This document shows, piece by piece, positions 16,695 to 25,749 of a DNA stretch of 64,000 bases. The translations under genes and the position numbers were made by a program. The stretch is from Nocardioidaceae bacterium (GTDB taxonomy: Bacteria; Actinomycetota; Actinomycetes; Propionibacteriales; Nocardioidaceae): NCBI GenBank assembly GCA_020636935.1, contig JACJWW010000003.1, positions 100,653 to 164,652 on the forward strand, written 5' to 3'. The notes beneath the pieces are model-generated. The model ran no database searches, was not told the origin of the DNA, and was given only the letters and a program-made list of their open reading frames with translations. Position 1 is the first letter of the stretch. Every line of letters starts with the position of its first letter.

Positions 16695-19265
16695 GTGACC
16701 GAGATCCCCGCTGACAACCCCCGCATCCGCGAGGTCGAGCTGCAAGATGAGATGCAGCAGTCCTATATCGACTACGCGATGGCGGTCATCGTCGGTCGCG
16801 CGCTGCCCGACGTACGCGATGGGCTCAAGCCGGTGCACCGGCGAGTGCTCTATGCGATGTACGACGGGGGCTATCGCCCCGACCGTGGCTTCTCCAAGTG
16901 CTCGCGCGTCGTCGGCGATGTGATGGGTCAATATCACCCACACGGCGACTCGGCGATCTATGACACTTTGGTGCGCTTGGCGCAGCCGTGGGTGATGAGC
17001 GCTCCGCTGGTGCAAGGCCAGGGCAACTTCGGCTCGCCGGGCAATGACCCTGCGGCCGCGATGCGTTATACCGAGTGCCGGATGGCGCCATTGGCGATGG
17101 AGATGGTGCGTGACATTGACGAAGACACCGTCGACTTCGTGCCCAACTACGACGGCAAATCCGAAGAGCCGAGCATCCTCCCGGCCCGCTTCCCCAACCT
17201 GCTCGTCAACGGCTCCGCCGGCATCGCGGTCGGGATGGCCACCAATATCCCGCCACACAATCTGATGGAGGTCGCCGACGGGGTGCAGTGGGCGCTACAG
17301 CACCCAGACGCCGCACCACTTGAGCTCCAAGACGCCTTGATGGAGCGGATCAAAGGCCCCGACTTCCCGATGGGTGCCCTGATCGTGGGCACACACGGCA
17401 TCGAGCAGGCCTATCGCACTGGGCGCGGGTCGATCACCCAACGCGCGGTCGTCGAGATCGACGAAGATGCTCGCGGTCGAGTGATGCTGGTCATCTCCGA
17501 GCTCCCCTACATGGTCAACCCCGACAACCTGGCCCTGAAGATCGCCGAGCTCGCCGACTCGGGACGCGTGCAGGGCATCGCCGACGTGCGCGACGACTCC
17601 TCATCACGCACCGGCCAACGCCTCGTGGTGATCCTCAAGCGCGACGCGGTTGCCCGAGTGGTGCTCAACAACCTCTTCAAGCACACCGAGTTGCAAAGCA
17701 ACTTCTCGGCCAACATGTTGGCTTTGGTTGACGGCGTACCCCGCACCCTAACCATCGACCAATTCGTCAGCCACTGGATCACCCACCAAGTCGAAGTCAT
17801 CCAGCGCCGCACGCGCTATCGCTTGCGCAAGCGCGAAGAAGAAGCCCACATTTATCGGGGCTTGGTCAAGGCACTCGACATGCTCGACGAAGTGATCGCC
17901 TTGATCCGACGTAGCCCTGATGTCGACCAAGCCCGTACCGGCCTGATCGCCCTGCTCGACATCGACGAGATTCAGGCCAACGCAATCCTTGAGATGCAGT
18001 TGCGTCGCCTGGCCGCACTAGAGCGCCAAAAAATCATGGACCGCTTGGCCGAGCTCGAAGAAATCATCGCCGACTTGCGCGATATCTTGGCCAGCGAGTC
18101 ACGCCAGCGCCAGATCATCTCCGATGAACTCACCGAAATCGTCGACAAGCACGGCGTACCACGCCGCAGCCAGATCATCCCGGCTGACGGCGACCTGTCG
18201 ATGGAAGACCTCATCCCTGACGAAGACCTCGTCGTGTCGATCACCCGCGGCGGCTATGCCAAGCGCACGCTCGCTTCGCAGTACCGCACCCAAAAGCGTG
18301 GCGGCAAGGGCGTGCGTGGGGCCAGCCTGCGCGGTGACGACGTGGTCGAGCATTTCATCGCGACCAGCAACCACCACTGGCTGCTGTTTTTCACCAACGC
18401 CGGACGGGTTTATCGCACCAAGGCCTACAACCTGCCCGAGGCGTCACGAGACGCGAAGGGCGGTCACGTCGCGGGCCTGCTCAGCTTCCAACCAGATGAG
18501 CAGATCGCCCAAGTGTTGGCCATCCGCGACTACGAGCAGGCGCCGTACCTCGTGTTGGCCACCCGCAGCGGGCTGGTCAAGAAGACCCGACTCGCCGAAT
18601 ACAACTCACCGCGCCAAGCTGGCGTGATCGCGATCAACTTCCGTGACCCAGACGATGAGCTGATCGGTGCAGAATTGGTCGACTCTGAAGACGACATCTT
18701 GCTGGTGTCACGCAAGGGTCAGGCGATCAGGTTCGCCGCAGATGACTCGCAGTTGCGGCCAATGGGTCGGGCCACCTCCGGTGTCACGGGCATGAAATTC
18801 CGCAACGACGACTCGATGTTGTCTATGTCGGTGATCCGCGCTGGTGCCGATCAGTTGGAGACCGACCAAGAGCAGTTCGTCTTCACGATCACTGATGGTG
18901 GCTTCGCCAAGCGCAGCCGGATCAGCGAATATCGCACCCAGTCACGTGGCGGGCTCGGGGTCAAAGCGATGGCGCTGGGCAACGAAGACCGCGGCGGACT
19001 CGTCGGAGCCTTCATCGTGGTCGAAGGTGACGAGATCTTGTCGATCACCTCAGGGGGTCAGGTCGTACGCAGCCCAATCAACGCCGACTTCAGGGTCACC
19101 GGCCGCTCCACAATGGGTGTCAAATTTGTGACCCCCAAGGCGAAAGACTCTGTCGCCGTGGTGGCGCGCAGTGTCGAGCGAGACAGTGACGACGATGACA
19201 CGACCGAAGCTGATGTGGAGTCAGGTGAGACAATCGATGCTGATCCGCAGGGCGCCGAGGAGTGA
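16695..19265 (+). CDS. gyrA: DNA gyrase subunit A
   Basis: GyrA cuts and rejoins DNA through an active-site tyrosine. The GTG start follows AGAAAGG; length 856 residues. The catalytic Tyr is in AAMRYTECRM. The quinolone-resistance region reads HPHGDSAIYDT, with the Ser and Asp of the sensitive type retained. The C-terminal wrapping domain has the GyrA box QKRGGKGVRG and six blade-like repeats. The last 30 residues form an acidic tail (DSDDDDTTEADVES), often found in actinobacterial GyrA. Confidence 0.97.
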   Translation: MTEIPADNPRIREVELQDEMQQSYIDYAMAVIVGRALPDVRDGLKPVHRRVLYAMYDGGYRPDRGFSKCSRVVGDVMGQYHPHGDSAIYDTLVRLAQPWVMSAPLVQGQGNFGSPGNDPAAAMRYTECRMAPLAMEMVRDIDEDTVDFVPNYDGKSEEPSILPARFPNLLVNGSAGIAVGMATNIPPHNLMEVADGVQWALQHPDAAPLELQDALMERIKGPDFPMGALIVGTHGIEQAYRTGRGSITQRAVVEIDEDARGRVMLVISELPYMVNPDNLALKIAELADSGRVQGIADVRDDSSSRTGQRLVVILKRDAVARVVLNNLFKHTELQSNFSANMLALVDGVPRTLTIDQFVSHWITHQVEVIQRRTRYRLRKREEEAHIYRGLVKALDMLDEVIALIRRSPDVDQARTGLIALLDIDEIQANAILEMQLRRLAALERQKIMDRLAELEEIIADLRDILASESRQRQIISDELTEIVDKHGVPRRSQIIPADGDLSMEDLIPDEDLVVSITRGGYAKRTLASQYRTQKRGGKGVRGASLRGDDVVEHFIATSNHHWLLFFTNAGRVYRTKAYNLPEASRDAKGGHVAGLLSFQPDEQIAQVLAIRDYEQAPYLVLATRSGLVKKTRLAEYNSPRQAGVIAINFRDPDDELIGAELVDSEDDILLVSRKGQAIRFAADDSQLRPMGRATSGVTGMKFRNDDSMLSMSVIRAGADQLETDQEQFVFTITDGGFAKRSRISEYRTQSRGGLGVKAMALGNEDRGGLVGAFIVVEGDEILSITSGGQVVRSPINADFRVTGRSTMGVKFVTPKAKDSVAVVARSVERDSDDDDTTEADVESGETIDADPQGAEE

Positions 19266-19267
19266 GC

Positions 19268-20239
19268 ATGAGTCGACCCAAGAAGTCCCCACCGAAGCCT
19301 CTTGTGCCTCCGCGTAGCCTCAACAAGCCCGGCGCGGGAGCACCTGCAGGCACAACGGGTGCTTCTGGTGGAGGTACGTCGACCCCAAGCTCGAAGCCGG
19401 CGAATGGTGCGGCGAGCTCAGCGAGCCCGGCATCGGCCAACTCAAAGTCCACGACTGCTCCGGCCACCCCTGCCGGCAGCGCCGGCTCGGCTGCCAAGCC
19501 TGTTGCGGGCAAGGCTGCTTCTGCGAAGCCCACGCCCGCAGAAGTTTCAACTTCTACTCCCGCAAAATCAAAGACCGAGGCTGCCAAGTCGGGGACGACA
19601 ACTGCTGCTTCCTCTGCGACGTCCGCAACGACCGCGCCCGCCGCGAAGGCAAAGAAGTCGATGTCACCTGCGCCCGCTGCGAAGGCAAAGAAGCAGATGC
19701 CACCTGCGCCGACCAAGAGCCCGGCTGCAAAGCCGGCACCAGGCCAGTCTGCTTCAACTCCAGAGCCCAAGGGCAAGTCGACGGCACCGAAGCCCGCGGC
19801 CCAGCCAGCCAAGGCAGCTCCCGCGAAGCCGGCAGCCGTGGCGGGCGACGCGGTCGTCGTACCTCCGCGCAAACAGCGGATCGCCCAACTTCGACTCGTG
19901 CAGATTGACGCATGGTCGGTGATGAAGACTTCTTTCGTGCTCTCGATCGCGCTCGGCATCATCCAGATCGTGGCCGTGGCGATCGTGTGGTTTGTGCTCG
20001 GACAAGCTGGGGTCTTCGACTCCATCAACTCGATGCTCTCCGACGTGATCGGTGGTGAAGGCAACTCCTTCGACATCACGACCTACTTCGGCACCTCGAG
20101 AGTCATCGGCTTCACGATGCTCGCGGCCGTGCTCAACGTCGTACTCCTCACCGCCCTGTCGACCCTCGCCGCCTTCCTCTACAACCTCGCCGCCACCCTC
20201 CTCGGTGGCATCGAGGTGACCTGGGCCGAAGATCGCTGA
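19268..20239 (+). CDS. DUF3566 membrane protein downstream of gyrA
   Basis: DUF3566 proteins follow gyrA throughout Actinomycetota; their function is unknown. ATG 19268 is seven bases after GAGGAG; a GTG at 19262 overlaps the gyrA stop. Of 323 residues, about the first 200 are a low-complexity Ala/Pro/Ser/Lys-rich cytoplasmic tail containing a duplicated KAKKSMSPAPA/KAKKQMPPAP unit. The conserved domain begins at AQLRLVQIDAWSVMKTSF and has two membrane helices, ending IEVTWAEDR. In relatives tRNA-Ile and tRNA-Ala come next; here they do not. Confidence 0.93.
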   Translation: MSRPKKSPPKPLVPPRSLNKPGAGAPAGTTGASGGGTSTPSSKPANGAASSASPASANSKSTTAPATPAGSAGSAAKPVAGKAASAKPTPAEVSTSTPAKSKTEAAKSGTTTAASSATSATTAPAAKAKKSMSPAPAAKAKKQMPPAPTKSPAAKPAPGQSASTPEPKGKSTAPKPAAQPAKAAPAKPAAVAGDAVVVPPRKQRIAQLRLVQIDAWSVMKTSFVLSIALGIIQIVAVAIVWFVLGQAGVFDSINSMLSDVIGGEGNSFDITTYFGTSRVIGFTMLAAVLNVVLLTALSTLAAFLYNLAATLLGGIEVTWAEDR

Positions 20240-20252
20240 CGCTCAACGCAAG

Positions 20253-20294
20253 ACATGCACGTTCAATGGGTTGCAATCCATTGAACGTGCATGT
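20253..20294. repeat. Palindromic repeat, copy 1 (hairpin with 17-bp arms)
   Basis: ACATGCACGTTCAATGG (20253-20269) and its exact complement (20278-20294) enclose an eight-base loop. It begins 13 bases after the DUF3566 stop, so it may also serve as that operon's terminator. It shares the CACGTTCAATGG/CCATTGAACGTG arm with copies 2 and 3. Confidence 0.9.
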
Positions 20295-20432
20295 TTCCCG
20301 TGGAGCGTGACGCACACGAAGGTGCTTGGATGCAGTGCCCTGCAATGACGAACCCCATGCCGTGACGTCGTACGCCGGGCACCTTTCGCGCCGCGGTTCG
20401 TCGTACCCTTGCTCACCTTCAATGGAAAACCA

Positions 20433-20496
20433 GCACGTTCAACGGGGTACAACCCATTGAACGTGCATGTACCCCAAGCGCACTTGGGGTACATGC
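20433..20496. repeat. Palindromic repeat, copy 2 (two adjoining hairpins)
   Basis: The first hairpin pairs GCACGTTCAACGGG (20433-20446) with CCCATTGAACGTGC (20453-20466), one mismatch. The second pairs GCATGTACCCCAAG (20465-20478) with CTTGGGGTACATGC (20483-20496), perfect. The whole 64-bp unit recurs in inverted orientation at 62129-62192. It lies between the SDR stop and DUF3566. Confidence 0.92.
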
Positions 20497-20501
20497 GGCG
20501 C

Positions 20502-21299
20502 TCAGGTCGACTTTTCGTACGCCGCGCGAGCGGCGTGGTCGTATTCGGTGAACATGGTGTTCATGCCGGTCTTGTTGCCCATCCAGCGGCGCAGACGCTG
20601 AGGCATGAGGCCCCACTGCACTGACGAGACGGCTAGCGAAGGGGGCACGGTGGCGATCGGTTTGTACTTCTCGATCAGGCCCACGACCGCGTCAGCCACT
20701 TGCTCGGGGGCGATTGCAGAGGTCAGTCGCGGCGTGGTGGTGCCATCGATCAGCCTGGTGTTGGTAAACGCGGGGAGTACGGCGGACACGCGCACCCGGG
20801 GTGCCAACTCCGCGTCGAGGGCTTCGCTCAGGGCCAGGACGCCGGCCTTGGTGGCGCTGTAGACGGCCGAGCCTGGTGTTGGGATCTTGCCGGCGAGCGA
20901 GGCGATGTTGATGATCTGCCCACCAGGGCGCATCCGAGGTACGACGGCATGGCAACCCAAGATCACTCCGCGCAGGTTGACGTCGAGTTGCTTGAGTTGG
21001 GCATCCAATGGAGTCTCGAGCATCCGCCCGATCACCATGATCCCGGCGTTGTTGACCAGCACGTCGATGCCGCCCAGTTGCTCTTCAACTTGGTCCAGGA
21101 AGGCGGCGAAGGAGGCGGCGTCACTCACATCGAGTTTGAGCCCGAGCCCACCGTAGGTCCGTGCACTCTCCGCAGCGAGGGTGGCGTCGAGATCACCTAC
21201 CGCAACCTTCGCGCCAGCCGACGACAAGGCACGAGCGGTCGCCGCGCCAATGCCTTGCGCGCCACCAGTGATCGCGATGACCTTGCCACTGACACTCAC
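20502..21299 (-). CDS. SDR-family NAD(P)-dependent oxidoreductase
   Basis: This 265-residue classical short-chain dehydrogenase has the cofactor motif TGGAQGIGAATA at about residues 11-22, NNAGIM after strand 4, the catalytic Ser in NIASLAGKIPTPGS and YSATK with the catalytic Tyr and Lys. Substrate unknown. The GTG start overlaps the upstream MpaB-like gene stop (GTGA), so the two are co-transcribed. They face a divergent P450-TetR pair, suggesting a shared role in oxidising a hydrophobic compound. Confidence 0.9.
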   Translation of the reverse strand: MSVSGKVIAITGGAQGIGAATARALSSAGAKVAVGDLDATLAAESARTYGGLGLKLDVSDAASFAAFLDQVEEQLGGIDVLVNNAGIMVIGRMLETPLDAQLKQLDVNLRGVILGCHAVVPRMRPGGQIINIASLAGKIPTPGSAVYSATKAGVLALSEALDAELAPRVRVSAVLPAFTNTRLIDGTTTPRLTSAIAPEQVADAVVGLIEKYKPIATVPPSLAVSSVQWGLMPQRLRRWMGNKTGMNTMFTEYDHAARAAYEKST

Positions 21300-22192
21300 C
21301 CGAGCCGACCCTCACGCTTGTAGGCGCGGTAGCAAATCGGGTGCATCCGCAGTTTGGGCGGGATCCGACGATAGAGCGGATCGGTGGCCCGCACCGCCCG
21401 CGCGAAACGCTGATAGCGCTTCTCTTGAGCTGGAGTCCAAGGCAAATCCAGGATCTCCCGAGCCCGCTCGGGCATCCCACCGATGGTGATGAAGGCGCTG
21501 TAGGTGTTGAGCGGCCAGCTCACCACCGCCCACACCGGCTTGGGCACCTGCTTGGGCCGCGGCCAACCACGGGTGGCATAGCCGATCCCGAACTTCGCGG
21601 TGCGATGCGCCACCAACTTCTCCTCCAAGGCCTCCTGCCAATAGGCCTCGAACTCGTCGAGATTGGTCGGCGTACCACGAGAAGAGACGCCGTACCGCTC
21701 AAACCAAGTGATCGACTCCTTGATGATCTGCTCTTTGTCGGCTCGCGTCAGGGGCCGGATGAACGTGTCGGCAGCGACCATCATGTGCTCGACGAAGGTG
21801 GCGTGCGCCCAGTAGTAGGTCATCGGATTGAGCGCGGAGTACGGCGTGCCGTCGGGCATCTTGCCTTTGATGTTCTTGTGGAAGTCACGCACTGTGCGCC
21901 CGGTGCCGTGGCCGTCAGCGCCGTACACAGTGCCGAAGATCGGCGGGATGCTGCGCTTGAAGCGAGCCATTGTCTCGGCAAACCACACCGAATGGTCTTC
22001 CACGCCCTGCCCGAGCGAGGGCAGCATGTTTTGCAGGACTGGCGCCCGGGGGCCGAGCAGAAGCATCCGGCCGTCGGAGAAGAACTCCCAGGTCAGTGAG
22101 TCGGGTCCGAGTGGCAGCCCACCTTCGGGTACGTCGGTGCCGCCGCCGTGGTCTTCGGCGGCAGCCACAACATGGTCCGGTGACAAAGTCAT
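21296..22192 (-). CDS. Oxygenase MpaB family protein (DUF2236)
   Basis: DUF2236 includes latex-clearing protein and fungal MpaB, haem-dependent oxygenases. The 298-residue protein has the family core YYWAHATFVEHMMVAADTFIRPLTRADKEQIIKE, with a conserved His that is a candidate haem ligand, and the preceding TVYGADGHGTGRTVRDFHKNIKG block. No signal peptide is visible. It forms an operon with the SDR gene and is divergent from the P450 gene across a 56-bp promoter gap. Confidence 0.87.
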   Translation of the reverse strand: MTLSPDHVVAAAEDHGGGTDVPEGGLPLGPDSLTWEFFSDGRMLLLGPRAPVLQNMLPSLGQGVEDHSVWFAETMARFKRSIPPIFGTVYGADGHGTGRTVRDFHKNIKGKMPDGTPYSALNPMTYYWAHATFVEHMMVAADTFIRPLTRADKEQIIKESITWFERYGVSSRGTPTNLDEFEAYWQEALEEKLVAHRTAKFGIGYATRGWPRPKQVPKPVWAVVSWPLNTYSAFITIGGMPERAREILDLPWTPAQEKRYQRFARAVRATDPLYRRIPPKLRMHPICYRAYKREGRLG

Positions 22193-22248
22193 GACGTGAT
22201 GATACTTTTAATCGACTTTGATTCATAGCCTCATTTAGTGGAGTTTCC
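22193..22248. promoter_or_regulatory. Divergent promoter region, MpaB-SDR / P450-TetR
   Basis: This AT-richer 56-bp gap must contain both promoters. ATCGACTTTGAT (22211-22222) is an imperfect dyad and a candidate operator for the TetR-like regulator encoded in the right-hand operon. This is inference from layout. Confidence 0.4.
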
Positions 22249-23568
22249 ATGACGGCAACAATCGAGCAAACTGGCCTCACCCCGACCGGCCCGCGCTTCG
22301 GCCTACGTGAGCTGATCCGGATGCGCACGCAACCAATCACTCGCAATGACTTGATGCGCGAGCGTTATGGCGAAGTGATCAGGCTCAAGGTCTTCGGCGT
22401 GGAGATGTTCCCCTGCTATGGCCTTGATGCGGCCGAGCAGGTGTTGATCAACCGCGACCGAGCCTTCGCGGCCGGCCCGGCCTGGGGGCATTTCATCGGT
22501 CCCTTCTTCCGCAGGGGCCTGCTGCTGCTCGACTTCGAGGAACACCTGCATCACCGCCGCATCCTCCAAGCCGCATTTGCCAACCAGGCTTTACGGTCGT
22601 ACCACGAAGTGATGCTCCCGCACATCAAACGCGGCATGGCTCACTGGGGTGAAGTGCCCAATCCCCGGATGAATGAGCTGTTCAAGCAACTCACCCTCGA
22701 CCTGGCTCTGGAGACCTTCGTCGGCATCGACTTGCCCCAAAAAGAGCAGGATCGGCTCAACAAGGCCTTCATCAACGCCGTACGCGCCGGCACCTCGGTC
22801 ATCCGCGCGAATGTGCCCTTCACTCCGTGGGCCCGGGGCCTGACTGCGCGCAAGGAGCTCGAAGACTTCTTCTACAAGAACATCCCTGCCAAGCGGGAGC
22901 ACGGAGGCGACGATCTATTTGCCCAGCTGTGTCTGGCCAAGAGCGATGACGGTGATGAGTTCAGCGACGAAGACATCGTCAACCACATGATCTTCACCCT
23001 GATGGCCGCCCACGACACCAGCACGATCACCATGACCGCGATGGCCTACTACTTGGCCAAGCATCCGGAGTGGCAGGAGAAGGCCCGCGCCGAAGCGATC
23101 GCCAACGACACCGACTATGACACCAACCAGACCCTTGATGTGCTGACCAGGGTGATGAAGGAAGCGATCCGGCTCTGCTCACCTGTCCCTTCGATCCCGA
23201 GGATGGCGCTGCGTGACACCACCGTCAACGGCTATCTGATCAAGAAGGGCTCCTTCGTGACGGTGTCGCCGTACTACAACCATCGCGACCGCACTGTGTG
23301 GACCAACCCCGATGAGTTTGACCCCGACCGCTTCAGCGACGAACGCCGTGAAGACCAGGCGCACCGGATGGCCTTTGAGGGCTTCGGTGGCGGGGTGCAC
23401 AAGTGCATCGGGATGCACTTTGCGCGCACTCAAGTGCGGGCGATCTTCCAGGAGTTGTTGCGCACCTACAAGTGGTCGGTGCCCGACGACTACACTTGGC
23501 CACTCGATCTGGTCGCGCTGCCCTTCCCGCGCGACCGCCTCCCCGTCACCTTGGAACGACTCTCGTGA
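22249..23568 (+). CDS. Cytochrome P450
   Basis: The 439-residue soluble P450 has the oxygen-activating I-helix LMAAHDTST, the ExxR motif in KEAIRLCSP and the haem-binding loop FEGFGGGVHKCIGMHFA with the Cys ligand. The ERR triad Arg lies in FDPDRFSDER. No ferredoxin or ferredoxin reductase gene is adjacent. The stop overlaps the start of the TetR gene (GTGA). Substrate unknown. Confidence 0.95.
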   Translation: MTATIEQTGLTPTGPRFGLRELIRMRTQPITRNDLMRERYGEVIRLKVFGVEMFPCYGLDAAEQVLINRDRAFAAGPAWGHFIGPFFRRGLLLLDFEEHLHHRRILQAAFANQALRSYHEVMLPHIKRGMAHWGEVPNPRMNELFKQLTLDLALETFVGIDLPQKEQDRLNKAFINAVRAGTSVIRANVPFTPWARGLTARKELEDFFYKNIPAKREHGGDDLFAQLCLAKSDDGDEFSDEDIVNHMIFTLMAAHDTSTITMTAMAYYLAKHPEWQEKARAEAIANDTDYDTNQTLDVLTRVMKEAIRLCSPVPSIPRMALRDTTVNGYLIKKGSFVTVSPYYNHRDRTVWTNPDEFDPDRFSDERREDQAHRMAFEGFGGGVHKCIGMHFARTQVRAIFQELLRTYKWSVPDDYTWPLDLVALPFPRDRLPVTLERLS

Positions 23569-24116
23569 GTGTGCTCATCCTCGATGCAGCCCAACAGGTC
23601 TTCGAGACCTACGGCGCTCGCCGCGCCAACCTCGAAGACGTCGCCCGGGCTGCGGGCATCTCCAAGAGCACGCTGTATCGCGCATACAAGACCAAGGATG
23701 AGCTGCTCAACGCGGTCTTGGCTCGTGAGCTCCTCGACTTCTTCACCCAGCTTGATGAGGTCGCCTCTGGGTTGCCGCCGCGTGAGGCAATCGTGGAATG
23801 CTTCACCAGGGGCTTGGCCCTGACTCGGGAAATCCCGCTGCTGGCCAGACTCTTCGAGGCCGAGCCGGAGACCATCGCGAGCTCTGACGCAGATCGCTCT
23901 CACAACGCCTTGCTCTTGCATTCGACCGAGCAGGCCACGCGCACCCTACGTCGGGCCGGGGCCACGATGCCGGACGACGAGTTGGTGGTGGTCACCGAGC
24001 TGATGTTGCGCCTTGCCTACACCTACATGATCAGCCCCATCGGGCATTTGGACATGAGTGATGACCAGGTGGCCCGCGAGTTCGCCCGCACCTACTTGGC
24101 GCCGCTGGTCTACTAG
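23565..24116 (+). CDS. TetR/AcrR-family transcriptional regulator
   Basis: GTG 23565 overlaps the P450 stop and gives 183 residues. Residues 1-50 are a TetR helix-turn-helix: AAQQVFETYGARRANLEDVARAAGISKSTLYRAYKTKDELLNAV. The C-terminal ligand domain is variable. Co-transcription with the P450 and the divergent layout suggest it controls both operons. Confidence 0.92.
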   Translation: MSVLILDAAQQVFETYGARRANLEDVARAAGISKSTLYRAYKTKDELLNAVLARELLDFFTQLDEVASGLPPREAIVECFTRGLALTREIPLLARLFEAEPETIASSDADRSHNALLLHSTEQATRTLRRAGATMPDDELVVVTELMLRLAYTYMISPIGHLDMSDDQVAREFARTYLAPLVY

Positions 24117-24144
24117 CGGCCGACGCCCCCATCGTGACAAGCGG

Positions 24145-24702
24145 TCAGTTTTCGGTGGGATCCAAGGGCCGATTGGCATGCCAGGCCGCAGAGCCGGGCT
24201 GGCGGGCGAGCACTTCGCGGCGCAGGTGGCTCTGATCGACGCGGAAGACATCGCCTGGCAGTCCGGGTAGGAGATACCAGGCCTCTTCCTCGAGCTCCCC
24301 TTCGAGTTGGCCCGCGCCCCATCCGGCGTACCCCGCGAAGATGCGTAGCCCAGACAGCGAACTGGCGATGAGCTCGGGTGGAGTGTCCAGTTCGATCATC
24401 CCCAGTCCTTCGGCGATCTTGGAGAAGCTGATCGGCGGTTCGTTGGGGTTTGTCGGGCGTCCGACTGCCAGGGCGGCATTGGGTTCACAAGGTCCACCCG
24501 CAAACAGCTTGGGGGGTTGGCTGACCATGTCTTCCCACCCTTCAAGCGCCGCATCGACGGGTATTGGGGTGGGGCGGTTGAGCACCACCCCGAGAGCACC
24601 CTCGGGATTGACATCGAGCAGTAAAACAACGGTGCCCGCGAAATTGGGATCGCGCATCTCGGGGCTCGCCACCAAGAGCATGCCCGCGGCCGGTGTTTGC
24701 AT
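24145..24702 (-). CDS. YqgE/AlgH family protein
   Basis: The 185-residue protein shows the family features: GMLLVASPEMRDPNFAGTVVLLLD at the N-terminus, GALGVVLNRPT, FAGGPCEPNAA and GYAGWGAGQLEGELEEEAWYLL. Family function is not settled. It converges with the TetR gene and lies next to a 52-bp perfect palindrome upstream of its start. Confidence 0.93.
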   Translation of the reverse strand: MQTPAAGMLLVASPEMRDPNFAGTVVLLLDVNPEGALGVVLNRPTPIPVDAALEGWEDMVSQPPKLFAGGPCEPNAALAVGRPTNPNEPPISFSKIAEGLGMIELDTPPELIASSLSGLRIFAGYAGWGAGQLEGELEEEAWYLLPGLPGDVFRVDQSHLRREVLARQPGSAAWHANRPLDPTEN

Positions 24703-24733
24703 GTCTCCATCATGCCTCTTGGGTGGACGCAGG

Positions 24734-24785
24734 GGAGTTGCGGTAAGAAGTGGTCGCTATAGCGACCACTTCTTACCGCAACTCC
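24734..24785. repeat. Perfect 52-bp palindrome
   Basis: GGAGTTGCGGTAAGAAGTGG... continues to the centre between 24759 and 24760, and the right half is its exact complement with no loop. It lies between the divergent yqgE gene and the AbiEi-like gene, so it is not placed as an ordinary terminator of either. An RNA from it would form a 26-bp hairpin. Confidence 0.95.
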
Positions 24786-24843
24786 AATCCACAGATCTCA
24801 ATCTGCCCTTTTCGAACTCCCTTGGGACGGAAATCCTTGGCGG

Positions 24844-25749
24844 ATGGACAACTTCGACCTGCTGCTCAACATGCAGTTGGGTTTGGTGACCTTGCGCCAA
24901 CTTGAGCAGGCAGGGTTCAGCCGCAGTCAGGTGAGAGCCAACTTGCGTGCTGAGCGCTGGACTCGGCTCGGGCATCGGGTGATCGCGACGCAGACTGGAG
25001 AACTCACAGCGGAGCAGCGGCGCTGGCTGGCAGTGCTGCACGCGGGGGATGGAGCGGCAATCGCCGGACTGTCTGCACTGGAAGAGCATGGGCTCAAAGG
25101 TTGGTCGCGAGACGAAGTCAGCGTCGTGGTTGCGCCCAACCAGCGTCCAAGACCCTTGATGGGCGCCCGATTCCATCGATCCCGTTGCATCGAAGATGGC
25201 AGGGCGATGACCAGGTTGCCGATGCAGCGCGTGGAGGTGGCGGCGCTCTGGTTTGCTTCGGTGGAGAAGCGGGATCGCACTGCGCATGGCCTCTTGGCTG
25301 CTGTGGTGCAGCAGCGATTGACGACTCCGCAACGACTGGCTACCTGGACTTCGCGGATGGGACTGCTTCGGGGTGTGGAAGGGATCCGCGCGATGATCCT
25401 AGAGTTGTCCGATGGGGCACAGTCGATGGCCGAGGTCGATGTGACCACGATGTGCAAGGACTTCGGGCTGGTGCGGCCCAAGCGGCAAGTGCGGCACCGA
25501 GATGCAAGTGGCCAAGTGCGCTACACCGACGCGGAGTGGGAGTTGCCCAGTGGAGGAAGCCTCATCCTGGAGGTCGATGGCAGTCATCACCTTGACATGA
25601 GCACGTACTCCGATGACCTTCGACGCCAGCGCGATCTGACCGAAAGACACGTGCAACTCGTGAGGTGCTCGACCTGGGAGTTGCGCAACGAGCCTGATCA
25701 GCTTGCCGCCACCTTGATCAGGCTTGGGGTGCCGCGGGCGGCGTACTAG
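24844..25749 (+). CDS. AbiEi-like antitoxin-domain protein with C-terminal DUF559-like nuclease fold
   Basis: The 301-residue protein begins with a winged-helix region (VTLRQLEQAGFSRSQVRANLRAERWTRLGHRVIA), typical of the AbiEi-type antitoxin N-terminal domain. The C-terminal third (DAEWELPSGGSLILEVDGSHH, then RRQRDLTERHVQLVRCSTWELRN) resembles the very short patch repair-like DUF559 fold, with D..E.D residues. Such solitary proteins are common and often multicopy in Actinomycetota. No AbiEii toxin is adjacent, so a toxin-antitoxin role is not shown. A distant relative lies at 62393-63352. Confidence 0.78.
   Translation: MDNFDLLLNMQLGLVTLRQLEQAGFSRSQVRANLRAERWTRLGHRVIATQTGELTAEQRRWLAVLHAGDGAAIAGLSALEEHGLKGWSRDEVSVVVAPNQRPRPLMGARFHRSRCIEDGRAMTRLPMQRVEVAALWFASVEKRDRTAHGLLAAVVQQRLTTPQRLATWTSRMGLLRGVEGIRAMILELSDGAQSMAEVDVTTMCKDFGLVRPKRQVRHRDASGQVRYTDAEWELPSGGSLILEVDGSHHLDMSTYSDDLRRQRDLTERHVQLVRCSTWELRNEPDQLAATLIRLGVPRAAY

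Noticed and set aside
14478..19120. Long reading frames antisense to gyrB and gyrA
   Set aside because: High-GC coding regions keep antisense frames open. None has a ribosome-binding site or a recognisable domain, and the sense genes are certain.
16695..19265. Quinolone-resistance mutation in gyrA
   Set aside because: The key Ser and Asp in HPHGDSAIYDT are the sensitive-type residues.
20253..20294. Copy 1 palindrome as just a terminator
   Set aside because: It may end DUF3566 transcription, but the same arm recurs at 20433 and 62170 away from gene ends, so it is better classed as a member of a repeat family.
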